A stretch of 64,000 nt of DNA from Paenibacillus glucanolyticus NBRC 15330 (GCF_004000885.1 NZ_BIMC01000021.1:53149-117148); one strand, 5' to 3'; positions 27,482-37,119 are shown, counted from the stretch's first letter. Numbers and translations are program-made. The notes: generated by a model from the sequence alone, not told the origin.

Positions 27482-28897
27482 TTACTCTACGTTTCCTTGA
27501 CGAACGTTCAGCCACTCTTCCGTCGCTTGTTGTGTCTGCACGGAACGCTCGATCGCAGCCTTCACCTGACTGGTTGCCGTACCACCGTACACATTACGCG
27601 CATTAACCACCGTCTCGGGCTGAAGCACATCGTAGATGGAGTCATCGAACAGCTCCGAGAACTGCTTGAATTCTTCCAGCGTCAGGTCCAGCAAGTACTT
27701 GCTGTTCTGAATGCAGTACAATACCGTCTTGCCGATCACTTCATGCGCCTGACGGAATGGAAGTCCCTTGCCGACCAGGAAGTCCGCAATATCCGTTGCG
27801 TTGGAGAAGTCGGTATTCACCGCCTCCCGCATGCGGCCCTTGTTGACCTTCATCGTTGCGATCATCGGAGCAAACAGCTGCAGTGCACCTTCCAGCGTGG
27901 CCACCGTGTCAAACATGCCCTCTTTGTCTTCCTGCATATCCTTATTGTAAGCAAGCGGAAGCGACTTGAGGACGGTAAGCAGGCCCATCAGGTTGCCGTA
28001 TACCCGACCGGTTTTGCCGCGGACAAGCTCAGGTACATCCGGATTCTTCTTCTGCGGCATAATGCTGCTGCCTGTGCAGAACGCATCGTCAAGCTCGATG
28101 AAATTGAACTCCGTGCTGCTCCAGAGCACCAGCTCCTCGCTTAAGCGAGACAAGTGCATCATGATGATGGATGCATCCGAGAGGAATTCCAGAATAAAAT
28201 CACGGTCGCTGACCGCATCCAGACTGTTCTCGTAAACGCCGTCAAATCCAAGCTGCTCCGCCACGAAATGACGGTCAATCGGGAACGTTGTGCCGGCAAG
28301 CGCACCCGCTCCAAGCGGAAGCACGTTAATGCGCTTGTAGCTGTCGATCAAACGGTCGATATCCCGCTGGAACATGGACACGTAAGCCATCAAATGATGA
28401 GCGAACAAAATCGGCTGCGCACGCTGCAGATGCGTATACCCTGGAATGATCGTATCCAGGTTATCCTTCGCTTGTCCGATCAAGGCGGTCTGCAGCTCAT
28501 GCAGCATACCAGTCAACGCCACAACACGGTTACGCAAGTACAGATGCATGTCTGTAGCCACCTGATCGTTGCGGCTGCGGCCTGTGTGCAGTTTGCCGCC
28601 GACAGGTCCGACTTCGTCGATCAGATTTTTCTCGATATTCATATGAATATCCTCATCCGATACAGAGAACGCAATGCTGCCTTCACGAATGCGCTCTAGC
28701 ACCTTGTTCAAGCCTGCCTTGATCGTCTCCACATCCTCTGCCGGCACGATGCCGCATTTGCCCAGCATGGACACATGCGCAAGGCTTCCCTGAATGTCCT
28801 CCTCAGCCAGCTGTTTGTCAAAACCGATGGATGCCGTATACTCCTCCACCAATGCGTTGGTCTGCTTCGTAAAGCGTCCGCCCCATAACTTGCTCAC
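27482..28897 (-). CDS. argH: Argininosuccinate lyase
   Basis: Cleaves argininosuccinate to arginine and fumarate, the last step of arginine synthesis. 471 residues, normal length. Signatures 'GRSRNDQVATDM' and 'GSSIMPQKKNPD' (mobile catalytic loop) are intact. The start is GTG at 28897 with a GAGAGGGG ribosome binding site that lies inside a potential hairpin (28907-28929). Last gene of the arg operon, separated from argG by an unusually long 257-base spacer. Confidence 0.97.
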   Translation of the reverse strand: MSKLWGGRFTKQTNALVEEYTASIGFDKQLAEEDIQGSLAHVSMLGKCGIVPAEDVETIKAGLNKVLERIREGSIAFSVSDEDIHMNIEKNLIDEVGPVGGKLHTGRSRNDQVATDMHLYLRNRVVALTGMLHELQTALIGQAKDNLDTIIPGYTHLQRAQPILFAHHLMAYVSMFQRDIDRLIDSYKRINVLPLGAGALAGTTFPIDRHFVAEQLGFDGVYENSLDAVSDRDFILEFLSDASIIMMHLSRLSEELVLWSSTEFNFIELDDAFCTGSSIMPQKKNPDVPELVRGKTGRVYGNLMGLLTVLKSLPLAYNKDMQEDKEGMFDTVATLEGALQLFAPMIATMKVNKGRMREAVNTDFSNATDIADFLVGKGLPFRQAHEVIGKTVLYCIQNSKYLLDLTLEEFKQFSELFDDSIYDVLQPETVVNARNVYGGTATSQVKAAIERSVQTQQATEEWLNVRQGNVE

Positions 28898-29154
28898 AAC
28901 ACTTGCCCCTCTCTGTTTAAGGCAGAGGGCCGCTTCCCGCTAGAAGCCCCACCTGTTCCCGGTATCACGAGAAACATCGGAGCTCCCAAGCATGAAAACG
29001 GCCTTCAGCCTGTTCATTACTTCTCGATCCATGCATCTGTACATGGTCTATTGCCAAATCCATGAACAAACCATGCTGTATGCTTCAAGTCGCATGTCCC
29101 AGCCCGCGTGCTTAGTGCAAGCATTCTGTCTACACGGGCCCTTGCTTGCGAGTC
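28898..29154 (-). other. Structured argG-argH spacer
   Basis: A non-coding gap of 257 bases inside an otherwise tight operon. Close after the argG stop, GCCCGCGTG (29102-29110) and CACGGGC (29133-29139) can pair. Just before argH, CCCTCTCTG (28907-28915) can pair with CAGAGGG (28923-28929), which would hide the argH ribosome binding site. No T-box, riboswitch or promoter was recognised. Confidence 0.45.
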
Positions 29155-30387
29155 TTATTGATTCTGGTTCACACCGGTTGCCACTTTCAAACGCAGTGCG
29201 TTCAAGCGAATAAAGCCGGTTGCATCGCCTTGATCATACGCTTGCGTTGGATCAGCTTCCATCGTTGCGATATCCGGATTGTACAAGCTGACCGGACTCT
29301 TCACGCCTGCTCCGATGATGTTGCCTTTGTACAGCTTCACGCGCACCGTACCGGATACGTTCTTCTGGCTTTCGGTTACCAGCGCTTGCAGTGCGAGACG
29401 CTCAGGCGCAAACCAGAAACCGTTGTAGACCAAAGTGCTGTAACGGGTAATGAGGCTGTCACGCAGGTTCATCACTTCACGGTCCATCGTGATGGATTCC
29501 ATTTTGCGATGAGCGGTAAACAGGATGGTTCCCCCCGGAGTCTCGTAGACACCGCGGCTCTTCATACCCACGAAACGGTTCTCCACCATATCCACGCGAC
29601 CGATGCCGTGCTTGCCGCCCAGCTCATTCAGCTTCTCCATCACCTGCAGCGGACTCAGAGACTCTCCGTTTAGGGCAACGACATTCCCTTGTTCAAAAGT
29701 AAGCTCCAGATACTCTGCCTCATCCGGTGCATCTTCGGGAGATACGCTGAGCAGGTACATATCCTTGCTGTCCTCTGCACTTGCATCGAACCAAGGGTCC
29801 TCCAGCACGCCGCTCTCATAACTGATGTGGAGCAGGTTGCGGTCCATGGAGTAGGATTTGGCTGCCGATGCCGTTACCGGAATGCCATGCGCTTCCGCGT
29901 AAGCAATCATCTCCGCGCGTCCCGGGAAGGAGCTGCGGAACTCCTCGATACGCCAAGGCGCGAACACTTCAATGTCCGGTGCCAAGCCAGCTACGCCCAG
30001 CTCGAAACGGACCTGGTCGTTCCCTTTGCCGGTAGCTCCGTGCGCTATCGCTGTTGCCCCTTCGGCGCGTGCGATATCCACCATGCGCTTCGCAATCAGT
30101 GGGCGTGCGATGCTGGTACCGAGCAGGTACTGCCCTTCATACATAGCACCGGCTTGGAACATCGGGTAGATGAAATCATTCGCGAATTCATCGCGCAGAT
30201 CGTCGATGTATACTTTGGATGCGCCGGTTGCCAGCGCTTTTTCCTCAAGTCCGTCCAGCTCTTCCTTCTGGCCGATGTCAGCCGTGAAAGCAATGATCTC
30301 CGCATCGTAAGTTTCTTTCAGCCACTTCAGAATTACGGACGTATCCAGGCCACCGGAATACGCCAGTACGATTTTTTGTTTTGCCAT
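29155..30387 (-). CDS. argG: Argininosuccinate synthase
   Basis: Joins citrulline and aspartate using ATP. 410 residues from ATG at 30387 (MAKQKIVLAYSGGLDTS), which has GAGGGAG upstream; the frame is open to 30417. The PP-loop 'AYSGGLDTS' and 'HGATGKGNDQVRFE' are intact. It lies 107 bases after argF. A TATAAT-like hexamer (30429-30434) occurs in that gap without a good -35. Confidence 0.97.
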   Translation of the reverse strand: MAKQKIVLAYSGGLDTSVILKWLKETYDAEIIAFTADIGQKEELDGLEEKALATGASKVYIDDLRDEFANDFIYPMFQAGAMYEGQYLLGTSIARPLIAKRMVDIARAEGATAIAHGATGKGNDQVRFELGVAGLAPDIEVFAPWRIEEFRSSFPGRAEMIAYAEAHGIPVTASAAKSYSMDRNLLHISYESGVLEDPWFDASAEDSKDMYLLSVSPEDAPDEAEYLELTFEQGNVVALNGESLSPLQVMEKLNELGGKHGIGRVDMVENRFVGMKSRGVYETPGGTILFTAHRKMESITMDREVMNLRDSLITRYSTLVYNGFWFAPERLALQALVTESQKNVSGTVRVKLYKGNIIGAGVKSPVSLYNPDIATMEADPTQAYDQGDATGFIRLNALRLKVATGVNQNQ

Positions 30388-30494
30388 GGTTAAACTCCCT
30401 CTCTTTGTTACTAACAACCCTGTTCTTCATTATACTAAAGAAAACGTCCGCAGAGACATTTTCATAGAGAATGCACCCTCCGCTATAAACGGCG

Positions 30495-31451
30495 TTATGC
30501 CATCAAAGCAACCATCAAAGCCTTCTGGGCATGGAGACGATTCTCGGCCTGATCGAATATGACGGAGTTGACGCCGTCGATCACCCCTTCGCTGACCTCT
30601 TCGCCACGATGGGCCGGAAGGCAATGCAGGAACAAATAATCCGGCTTCGCCGCCTTTACAAGTTCCTCGTTCACCTGATAGTCTGCAAACGCAACTTCCC
30701 GCTGTGCCTGCTCCTCTTCAAAGCCCATGCTGGCCCATACATCCGTATAGATCACATCCGCATCCTTCGCGGCTTCGATTGGATCCTGCGTAATCGTAAT
30801 GCTGCCGCCGGTTTGTGCTGCGATATCCTCGCTCAGCTTCACAATGCCGGCATCCGCCTCGTAGCCCTTCGGACTGGCAAGGGCCACATGCATGCCCATC
30901 TTGGCTCCGCCAATCAGAAGGGAATGCGCCATGTTGTTGCCATCGCCGATGAAGGCCATTTTGAGGCCTTTCAGCTTGCCCTTGTACTCCAGCACCGTCT
31001 GCAGGTCCGCCAGCACCTGACATGGATGTGCCATATCACTCAGACCATTAATGACCGGAATGGAGGCATATTTCGCCAGGTTCACCACATTGTCGTGTCC
31101 GAAGGTACGGATCATCAGGCCGTCCAGATAGCGGGACATTACCTGGGCCATATCGCTGATCGGCTCCCCGCGTCCAAGCTGAATATCATTTTTGCTTAAA
31201 AAGAGTGCATGTCCGCCCAGTTGGAACATTCCCGTCTCGAACGAAATCCGTGTCCGCGTGGACGACTTCTCGAATATCAAGCCGATCGTCTTGCCTTTCA
31301 GCGGCTGATAGACTTCACCGTTCTTCTGCTTGCGCTTAATCTCGATAGCCGAATCCAGCAAGAACTGAATTTCTTCCGTGGAGTATTCATCCAGCTCTAT
31401 CATATCCCGCCCTTTCAGGCTTAATTCCTTCACTTGTCCGCTTGCGGTCAT
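30495..31451 (-). CDS. argF: Ornithine carbamoyltransferase
   Basis: Makes citrulline from ornithine and carbamoyl phosphate. 318 residues from ATG at 31451 with AAGGAGG upstream; the longer frame to 31544 would overlap argD. Carbamoyl-phosphate motif 'SSTRTRISFE' and ornithine-loop motif 'HCLPAHRGEEV' are present. It lies 64 bases after argD in the arginine operon. Confidence 0.97.
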   Translation of the reverse strand: MTASGQVKELSLKGRDMIELDEYSTEEIQFLLDSAIEIKRKQKNGEVYQPLKGKTIGLIFEKSSTRTRISFETGMFQLGGHALFLSKNDIQLGRGEPISDMAQVMSRYLDGLMIRTFGHDNVVNLAKYASIPVINGLSDMAHPCQVLADLQTVLEYKGKLKGLKMAFIGDGNNMAHSLLIGGAKMGMHVALASPKGYEADAGIVKLSEDIAAQTGGSITITQDPIEAAKDADVIYTDVWASMGFEEEQAQREVAFADYQVNEELVKAAKPDYLFLHCLPAHRGEEVSEGVIDGVNSVIFDQAENRLHAQKALMVALMA

Positions 31452-31515
31452 AAACTTAAATCCTCCTTGCCGTATACTGTTATTGTCAAAGCTACATATA
31501 GGATAACGGCTCTCG

Positions 31516-32736
31516 TTATGCTTGCTGAACCGCTGAATGCTCATGAATCAGTTCTGTAATAATGGATACCGCCTGATCGATTTCTTGTCTTGTTACGTAC
31601 AGATTCGGCAGCAGTCGAATCACTTCCGGTCCCGCTGTCACGAACAGCAGTCCGCGGCTCTGTCCTTTCAGTACCAGCTCGCCAACCGGCTCCGCGCATT
31701 CGATCCCGATCAGCAGGCCCTTGCCCCGAATGGCCTTCACAAAGGGATGGCCGCCCAGGCTCTCGTTCAGCTTCGCCATCAAATATTCTCCGGCGTCCGC
31801 CGCGCGCTGCGGCACATGATCCTCAATCATCGTCTCGATGGTAGCCTGGATGACGGAGCTCGCAATTGGTGTGCCGCCAAACGTCGTGGCATGGCTGCCT
31901 GCCGTGAAGGCTTCGCGCAGATAGCCTTTGCCCAGCATCGCGCCGACCGGGAAGCCGGAGCCAAGCCCTTTGGCTACGGTAAAAATATCCGGCTCAATGC
32001 CGTAATGCTCATGCGCAAACAGCTTGCCGGTACGGCCCATGCCCGTCTGAACCTCGTCAACAATCAGCAGCAGACCGTGCTTCTTGCAAAGCTCGGTCAC
32101 GGCTTGCAGGAACTCCGGCTCCACCGGATGCACGCCGCCTTCCGCCTGCACCATCTCGATCATGATGGCTGCGGTATTGTTGTTAATGGCAGCTTCAAGT
32201 GCCGGAAGGTCATGCAGCGGGACGCTCTTGAAACCAGCCGGCAGCGGAAGGAAGCCTTCCTTCACCTTATCCTGGCCGGTAGCTGTCAATGTAGCCAGCG
32301 TCCGTCCATGGAAGGACTGGGTAAACGTAATCACCTCGTAGCGCCCCGTACCCTTCACCTTCTGATGGTAGCGGCGCGCGAGCTTGATGGCTGCTTCGTT
32401 AGCTTCCGCTCCGCTGTTGCAGAAGAAAACGGCATCAGCACAAGTGTTTGCTGTCAGCAGCGCTGCCGCTTTTTCCTGGCCGGGAATGTGAAACAGGTTC
32501 GAGACATGCCACAATTCATCCAGTTGGGCCTTCAGCTTCTCTTTCACTTTCACGGGAGCATGACCGAGATTCGTTACTGCCAGCCCTGCCATGAAATCAA
32601 GATATTTGTTGCCTTGATCATCCCATAGCCAGCTGCCTTCTCCTTTTACCAGGGCGATTGGATATCTGGCGTACGTCTGGAACAATGAGCTTTCATTCGC
32701 TGCTACGATACCGCTAACCGCTGTTTCTTTTCCCAT
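31516..32736 (-). CDS. argD: Acetylornithine aminotransferase
   Basis: PLP enzyme that makes N-acetylornithine from the semialdehyde. 406 residues from ATG at 32736 (MGKETAV). A GTG three codons earlier is an alternative and lies closer to the AAAGGAG site; the frame is open to 32808. Class III aminotransferase features: 'NSGAEANEAAIKLAR', 'DEVQTGMGRTG' and the PLP-lysine region 'FTVAKGLGSGFPVGA'. Confidence 0.95.
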   Translation of the reverse strand: MGKETAVSGIVAANESSLFQTYARYPIALVKGEGSWLWDDQGNKYLDFMAGLAVTNLGHAPVKVKEKLKAQLDELWHVSNLFHIPGQEKAAALLTANTCADAVFFCNSGAEANEAAIKLARRYHQKVKGTGRYEVITFTQSFHGRTLATLTATGQDKVKEGFLPLPAGFKSVPLHDLPALEAAINNNTAAIMIEMVQAEGGVHPVEPEFLQAVTELCKKHGLLLIVDEVQTGMGRTGKLFAHEHYGIEPDIFTVAKGLGSGFPVGAMLGKGYLREAFTAGSHATTFGGTPIASSVIQATIETMIEDHVPQRAADAGEYLMAKLNESLGGHPFVKAIRGKGLLIGIECAEPVGELVLKGQSRGLLFVTAGPEVIRLLPNLYVTRQEIDQAVSIITELIHEHSAVQQA

Positions 32737-32815
32737 GACCTTCACACACTCCTTTGCATTTGGACAAAACAGGTTCATCATCATGAACTCTGACTGCCCT
32801 TTCATCACTACGCAT

Positions 32816-32925
32816 GCGGATTGTTCTTCCGATCGCTGTTGCCCCCAGATTTTCTATTAAAATGGCTACAACTGTTAAAATCCGGGGGCAAAGGCGACCG
32901 CGTTGCTTCTCCAGAACAATTCCGC
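32816..32925 (-). repeat. Long imperfect hairpin between argB and argD
   Basis: Nested arms pair on the minus-strand transcript: 32816-32827 with 32913-32925 (one extra base), GATCGC 32831-32836 with GCGACC 32894-32899 (one wobble), and a strong 15-base stem 32839-32853 with 32877-32891 (one mismatch), loop 23 bases. It lies about 50 bases after the argB stop. No T run follows in either direction, so it is not a simple terminator. Confidence 0.6.
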
Positions 32926-32974
32926 CTCCTCCGTTGAGGTCGTTCTATTCGTAAAAACTCAATCCGTTCATTTA

Positions 32975-33814
32975 TTATGACATCCGCACAATACGCGTTC
33001 CCAGCACTTCTCCACCAAGGACACGGCTCAGTACGTTCGGTTCGCTTCCGTTCACGATGACAACCTCGCTCACTTTGCCATGGATGCAGCTGATGGCCGC
33101 TCTGACCTTGGGAATCATCCCCCCGTAGATCTCGCCCGTGCCGATCATGTCTTCAATCTCTTGCACCGTCACGGTCGGAAGCACCCGCTTCTCGCCGCCC
33201 GTCCCCTTCATGATCCCGGGCACGTCGGTGACAACAATCATCCGCTTGACCCCCAGATGGGAGGCAACGGCGCCAGCAGCCGTATCTGCATTGATATTGT
33301 AGCGCTGACCGGATGCATCCACACCAATCGGCGCAACCACAGGCATGTATCCCATCTTCAACACACCGCTCAGTATCGATGACTTCACCTTCGTTACATC
33401 GCCAACCCAGCCAACCTCCGCATGGTTCGTAACCGGTTTGGCCTCGATCAGTCCTCCGTCCGAGCCGGACAAGCCGATAGCACAGCCGCCCACGCTTTGT
33501 ATCCGTCTTACAATCCCTTTATTGATAGTGCCTGCGAGCACCATCTCCACAACGTCCAGCACATCCTCCGTCGTCTTGCGCAGTCCATTCACGAACTCGG
33601 TCTCGATACCGAGTTTCTCCAGATTGCCGGAGATGGCAGGACCGCCTCCATGAACAATTACAGGATGGACTCCCTTCTGCTGCAGCTCCTTCAAATCCTC
33701 GAAGAAGCTGTCCGGAAGTGCAGCGAGCGTGCTGCCGCCGCATTTCATGACAAAGGTATCTGCCCCCGATGTTTGGACCGGCAACGTATCCTCTTGATCG
33801 ACCGTGCTCTTCAT
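32975..33814 (-). CDS. argB: Acetylglutamate kinase
   Basis: Phosphorylates N-acetylglutamate. 279 residues. The amino-acid kinase fold is marked by 'FVMKCGGSTLA', 'VHGGGPAIS' and 'NINADTAAGAVA'. GGGAGGAG precedes the ATG. The short N-terminal extension (about 20 residues before the first strand) lacks the helix associated with hexameric, arginine-inhibited forms, so feedback inhibition is uncertain. It lies 32 bases after argJ. Confidence 0.97.
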   Translation of the reverse strand: MKSTVDQEDTLPVQTSGADTFVMKCGGSTLAALPDSFFEDLKELQQKGVHPVIVHGGGPAISGNLEKLGIETEFVNGLRKTTEDVLDVVEMVLAGTINKGIVRRIQSVGGCAIGLSGSDGGLIEAKPVTNHAEVGWVGDVTKVKSSILSGVLKMGYMPVVAPIGVDASGQRYNINADTAAGAVASHLGVKRMIVVTDVPGIMKGTGGEKRVLPTVTVQEIEDMIGTGEIYGGMIPKVRAAISCIHGKVSEVVIVNGSEPNVLSRVLGGEVLGTRIVRMS

Positions 33815-33846
33815 ATCCGTCTCCTCCCGATCTATAGGTGATTTAT

Positions 33847-35073
33847 CTACGTACGGTAAGCCGCATTAATGCGGACATAGTCATAGGTCAAGTCACAGCC
33901 CCACGCCGTGGCTGATCCATTCCCGATATGCAGCTTCACATCAATGTCCACGGAATCGCCCTGAAGGTAAACCAGTGCGGCATCCTCGTCAAAAGCAACC
34001 GGTCTGGACTGCTCCAGCACCGAAATTGGACCTATGGCAATATCAACCGTCTCCGGGTTGACCGGACGACCCGCACGACCTACAGCCGCAATAATGCGCC
34101 CCCAGTTGGCATCTGCCCCGAACACCGCGGATTTCACCAGGCTGGAGCCAATGACCGTCTTGGCAATCGCTTGGGCATCATCGTCACACTCGGCACCGTT
34201 CACGCGAACCTCAATCAAGCGGGACGCTCCCTCTCCATCACGCGCGATGGCCTTCGCCAGCTGCTGGCACACATAGTGGAAGCCCGCTGAGAACGCATCC
34301 CAATCGGGATGCTCCGGTGTCAATGCCTCGTGCTCCGCCAGGCCGCTGGCCATCGCAATCAGCATATCGTTCGTGCTCGTATCGCCATCCACGGTTATCA
34401 TATTAAAGGTCAGGTTGGTCGTTTGGCGCAGCAGCAGCTGCAGCGCTTCCTGATCAATGACCGCATCTGTCGTCATAAACCCGAGCATGGTTGCCATGTT
34501 CGGGTGAATCATCCCCGATCCCTTCGCTGTTCCCGCGATGGTAACCTTTGTACCGTTGACTTGGACGGTGACGCAGGCTTCTTTTTTCACGAGATCCGTT
34601 GTCAAAATCGCCTGGCTGAAGCTTTCCGCTCCTTCACTCTCGCCACTGAGATGTGCCGGCAAGCTGGCAATGCCTGAAGATACACGATCCATCTTCAGCA
34701 GTTCGCCGATGACTCCTGTCGAGGCTACGGCCACATCGTCTGCATCCAGATTGAATTGCGAAGCCGTGTTGGAACGCATCGTATATGCATCCTCTTCACC
34801 CTGCTTACCCGTGCAGGCATTGGCGTTCCCGCTGTTGACAACAATAGCGCGAAGCTTGCCATCCTGCAGACTCTCACGCGTTACCTTCAGCGGTGCCGCC
34901 TGAAAAAGATTCGTTGTATATACCGCAGCCGCCACGGCAGGCACATCACATACGATGACACCCAGATCGTTACGGTCTGTTTTCTTAAGTCCACAGTGGA
35001 GGCCGGCCGCCTTGAAGCCTTGCGGCGTTACAATGCTACCCCCTTCAATTATCGCAAACGTATTCTCTCCCAT
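33847..35073 (-). CDS. argJ: Bifunctional glutamate N-acetyltransferase / ornithine acetyltransferase
   Basis: Recycles the acetyl group from acetylornithine to glutamate, and in bifunctional forms also uses acetyl-CoA. 408 residues. The self-cleavage site is intact: 'GMIHPNMATMLGFMTTDA', with processing expected between Ala and Thr of MATML. Its presence removes the need for argE in this operon. It lies 18 bases after argC. Confidence 0.97.
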   Translation of the reverse strand: MGENTFAIIEGGSIVTPQGFKAAGLHCGLKKTDRNDLGVIVCDVPAVAAAVYTTNLFQAAPLKVTRESLQDGKLRAIVVNSGNANACTGKQGEEDAYTMRSNTASQFNLDADDVAVASTGVIGELLKMDRVSSGIASLPAHLSGESEGAESFSQAILTTDLVKKEACVTVQVNGTKVTIAGTAKGSGMIHPNMATMLGFMTTDAVIDQEALQLLLRQTTNLTFNMITVDGDTSTNDMLIAMASGLAEHEALTPEHPDWDAFSAGFHYVCQQLAKAIARDGEGASRLIEVRVNGAECDDDAQAIAKTVIGSSLVKSAVFGADANWGRIIAAVGRAGRPVNPETVDIAIGPISVLEQSRPVAFDEDAALVYLQGDSVDIDVKLHIGNGSATAWGCDLTYDYVRINAAYRT

Positions 35074-35091
35074 GTCTGTATCCCCAGCCGC

Positions 35092-36147
35092 TTACGGATA
35101 AATCGGCGTAAACGTAAGTCCGAGGCTCTCCTCCCATCCCATCATCAAGTTCAGGTTCTGGATCGCCTGACCGGCCGCACCCTTCACCACATTATCAATG
35201 ACCGATATTATGGTCACTCTGTTTGTTCGTGCATCCACCGCAAATCCGATGTCGCAATAGTTCGAGCCGCTCACTTCTTTTGTTGCAGGCCATACCCCTT
35301 GCTCACGGATTCTCACGAACCGGCGATCTTTGAAATACTGGCGGTACAGCTCAATGAAATCCTCTTCCGTATAAGGACCGTTCAGCGTTGCATACATAGT
35401 GCTCATAATGCCACGTGTCATCGGTACGAGATGGGTCGTAAAGGTAACCGTGATCGGTTCACCCGCCACCTGAGTCAACACCTGCTCAACCTCAGGAATA
35501 TGCTGGTGCTTATTCACCTTGTAAGCTTTGAAGTTCTCGTTGATCTCGGCATAATGGGACGTCAAACTCGTTCCCCTTCCGGAGCCGGACACGCCGGATT
35601 TGGCGTCGATAATCAGCGAAGAGGCATCGATCCATCCCGCGCTGATGGCCGGGATCAGTCCGAGCAGGGTCGCTGTCGGATAACAGCCCGGATTGGAGAT
35701 GAAATCCACATCGCGGACCTCCTCGCCAAACACTTCGCATAGGCCGTATACCGCTTTTTCCAAAAGCTCCGCGCTCGGTGCCGGGTGCTTATACCACTGC
35801 TCATATATCCCTCCGTCTTTCAACCGAAAATCGCCTGAAAGGTCAATAACCTTAAGGCCAACTTCCAGCAGCTCCGGCACCAGCTTGGCGCTAACGCCAG
35901 AAGGTGTCGCGGCAAACACCAGGTCAGCCACCTCTGCGATTTCCGCTGGATTTACACCATCCAAATTCCGGGTGACGATATTCGTCAAATGCGGAAAACC
36001 ATCCGATATGGGTGCCCCCGCACTCGATGAAGAAATCACCGACGTAATCTCAACTCGCGGGTGTGATTGCAGCAAGCGGATCAGTTCCACTCCCCCGTAA
36101 CCGGTAGATCCAACAATGGCAACTCTTAATGTGTTTGTGTCCGTCAT
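35092..36147 (-). CDS. argC: N-acetyl-gamma-glutamyl-phosphate reductase
   Basis: NADPH-dependent reduction of acetylglutamyl phosphate. 351 residues. Nucleotide-binding 'GSTGYGGVELIRLLQSHP' and the catalytic Cys in 'FISNPGCYPTAT' are present. First gene of argCJBDFGH, behind a sigma-A promoter and a leader of about 310 bases. Confidence 0.97.
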   Translation of the reverse strand: MTDTNTLRVAIVGSTGYGGVELIRLLQSHPRVEITSVISSSSAGAPISDGFPHLTNIVTRNLDGVNPAEIAEVADLVFAATPSGVSAKLVPELLEVGLKVIDLSGDFRLKDGGIYEQWYKHPAPSAELLEKAVYGLCEVFGEEVRDVDFISNPGCYPTATLLGLIPAISAGWIDASSLIIDAKSGVSGSGRGTSLTSHYAEINENFKAYKVNKHQHIPEVEQVLTQVAGEPITVTFTTHLVPMTRGIMSTMYATLNGPYTEEDFIELYRQYFKDRRFVRIREQGVWPATKEVSGSNYCDIGFAVDARTNRVTIISVIDNVVKGAAGQAIQNLNLMMGWEESLGLTFTPIYP

Positions 36148-36463
36148 ATCCTCATCCCTCTCCCCCAGGAACAGCTATAGGACCTTAGGCAAGGTCCCAT
36201 TCAGCCAGTTCCTTCATCTCTACATCTTACGGATACGGTTCATGCTTCCGGTCGATTCCCGTTGTTCCCCGAAATCTGTATATCTTAGGTGTATAGAAAC
36301 AAGTCGAGCCGCTGCGAATGCTCCTGAAATGCTTCTTCTTCATGAAGCTGCTGCTGCCAGGCGGCCCTTCACCTTGTTCGGAATGTTTCCGTGTCCCGCA
36401 TTGAATTGTGGCTCTCTTACTAACAAGTTTCCCATTGACCTATCCGTCTCATAAATATGTATT
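36148..36463 (-). promoter_or_regulatory. Long untranslated leader of the arg operon
   Basis: About 310 transcribed bases precede argC with no plausible gene. A 7-base stem with a 4-base loop (36180-36197) lies close to the argC ribosome binding site, and further upstream GAGCC and GGCUC segments could pair over a long distance. I looked for a T-box antiterminator (GGTGG..ACCGCG) and a U-tailed terminator and found neither. Function unknown. Confidence 0.4.
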
Positions 36464-36492
36464 ATTATACGACCGTATTCATATAAATACAA
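36464..36492 (-). promoter_or_regulatory. Sigma-A promoter of the arg operon with possible ArgR half-site
   Basis: On the minus strand: TTGTAT (36487-36492), 17-base spacer, TATAAT (36464-36469). The spacer carries TATGAAT, which resembles one half of an ArgR box (TGAAT...ATTCA), and AT-rich sequence continues past the -10. ArgR binding is a guess. Confidence 0.65.
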
Positions 36493-36546
36493 TGGATTAT
36501 TCAAATTTGGTCCAATTTTCATGCATGCTCCATGTTCCTTCAACCT

Positions 36547-37119
36547 TTAATTAGCCGATTCATAATCTTCTTTTAGTATGGAGAATAATTTAAGGTCCCA
36601 ATGCTGCCCCTTGATCTTGATCCCTTTTCTTAACGTGCCCTCATAGGACATGCCGATCTTCTCCATCACACGCTGGGAGCCGATGTTCTCTGTTATGCAG
36701 CGGGCCTGGATGCGTACAAGCTCCATCTGGCCAAAGCCCAGCTTCAGCAATGCAGTGGCCGCCTCTGTCATAAGTCCTTGTCCCCAACAATCGCGTGCCA
36801 GTACATAACCGATCTCGGCACTCTGATGCCCGGGTTTCCACCATACAAAATCCACCGTCCCCACCATACGTCCGCTTTCCTTCAGCTCAATCCCCCACGG
36901 GGCGATATCATGCTTCGCATATTGGGCCAGTATAAATTGAATGAATCGCTTACTGTCATTAACGGAGCGGTGGGTTTCCCAAGTTACGTGTTTTGTAACC
37001 TCATCATCGGAGGCATAGACATACATCTCGTTTGCATCCTGCATCGATACTCTGCGAAGACGCAGACGTTCTGTCTCCAGCACTGGCAAATTACCATAGA
37101 TCTGTTCAATCTCCATCAT
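36547..37119 (-). CDS. GNAT family N-acetyltransferase (RimJ/RimL-like)
   Basis: 190 residues. The acetyl-CoA loop is visible in 'IGYVLARDCWGQGLMTEAATALLKLGF', followed by 'NIGSQRVMEKIGMSYEGTLRKG', typical of the RimJ/RimL group that acetylates protein N-termini or small amines. The substrate cannot be told from sequence. It lies upstream of the arg promoter in the same direction and is probably a separate unit. Confidence 0.85.
   Translation of the reverse strand: MMEIEQIYGNLPVLETERLRLRRVSMQDANEMYVYASDDEVTKHVTWETHRSVNDSKRFIQFILAQYAKHDIAPWGIELKESGRMVGTVDFVWWKPGHQSAEIGYVLARDCWGQGLMTEAATALLKLGFGQMELVRIQARCITENIGSQRVMEKIGMSYEGTLRKGIKIKGQHWDLKLFSILKEDYESAN

Noticed and set aside
31537..32628. 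Open frame of 363 codons on the plus strand
   Set aside because: Antisense shadow of argD, no ribosome binding site or recognisable product.
36148..36460. T-box riboswitch in the arg leader
   Set aside because: An AGUA-AGAGAG-like stretch is present, but there is no antiterminator (GGTGG..ACCGCG) and no U-tailed terminator.
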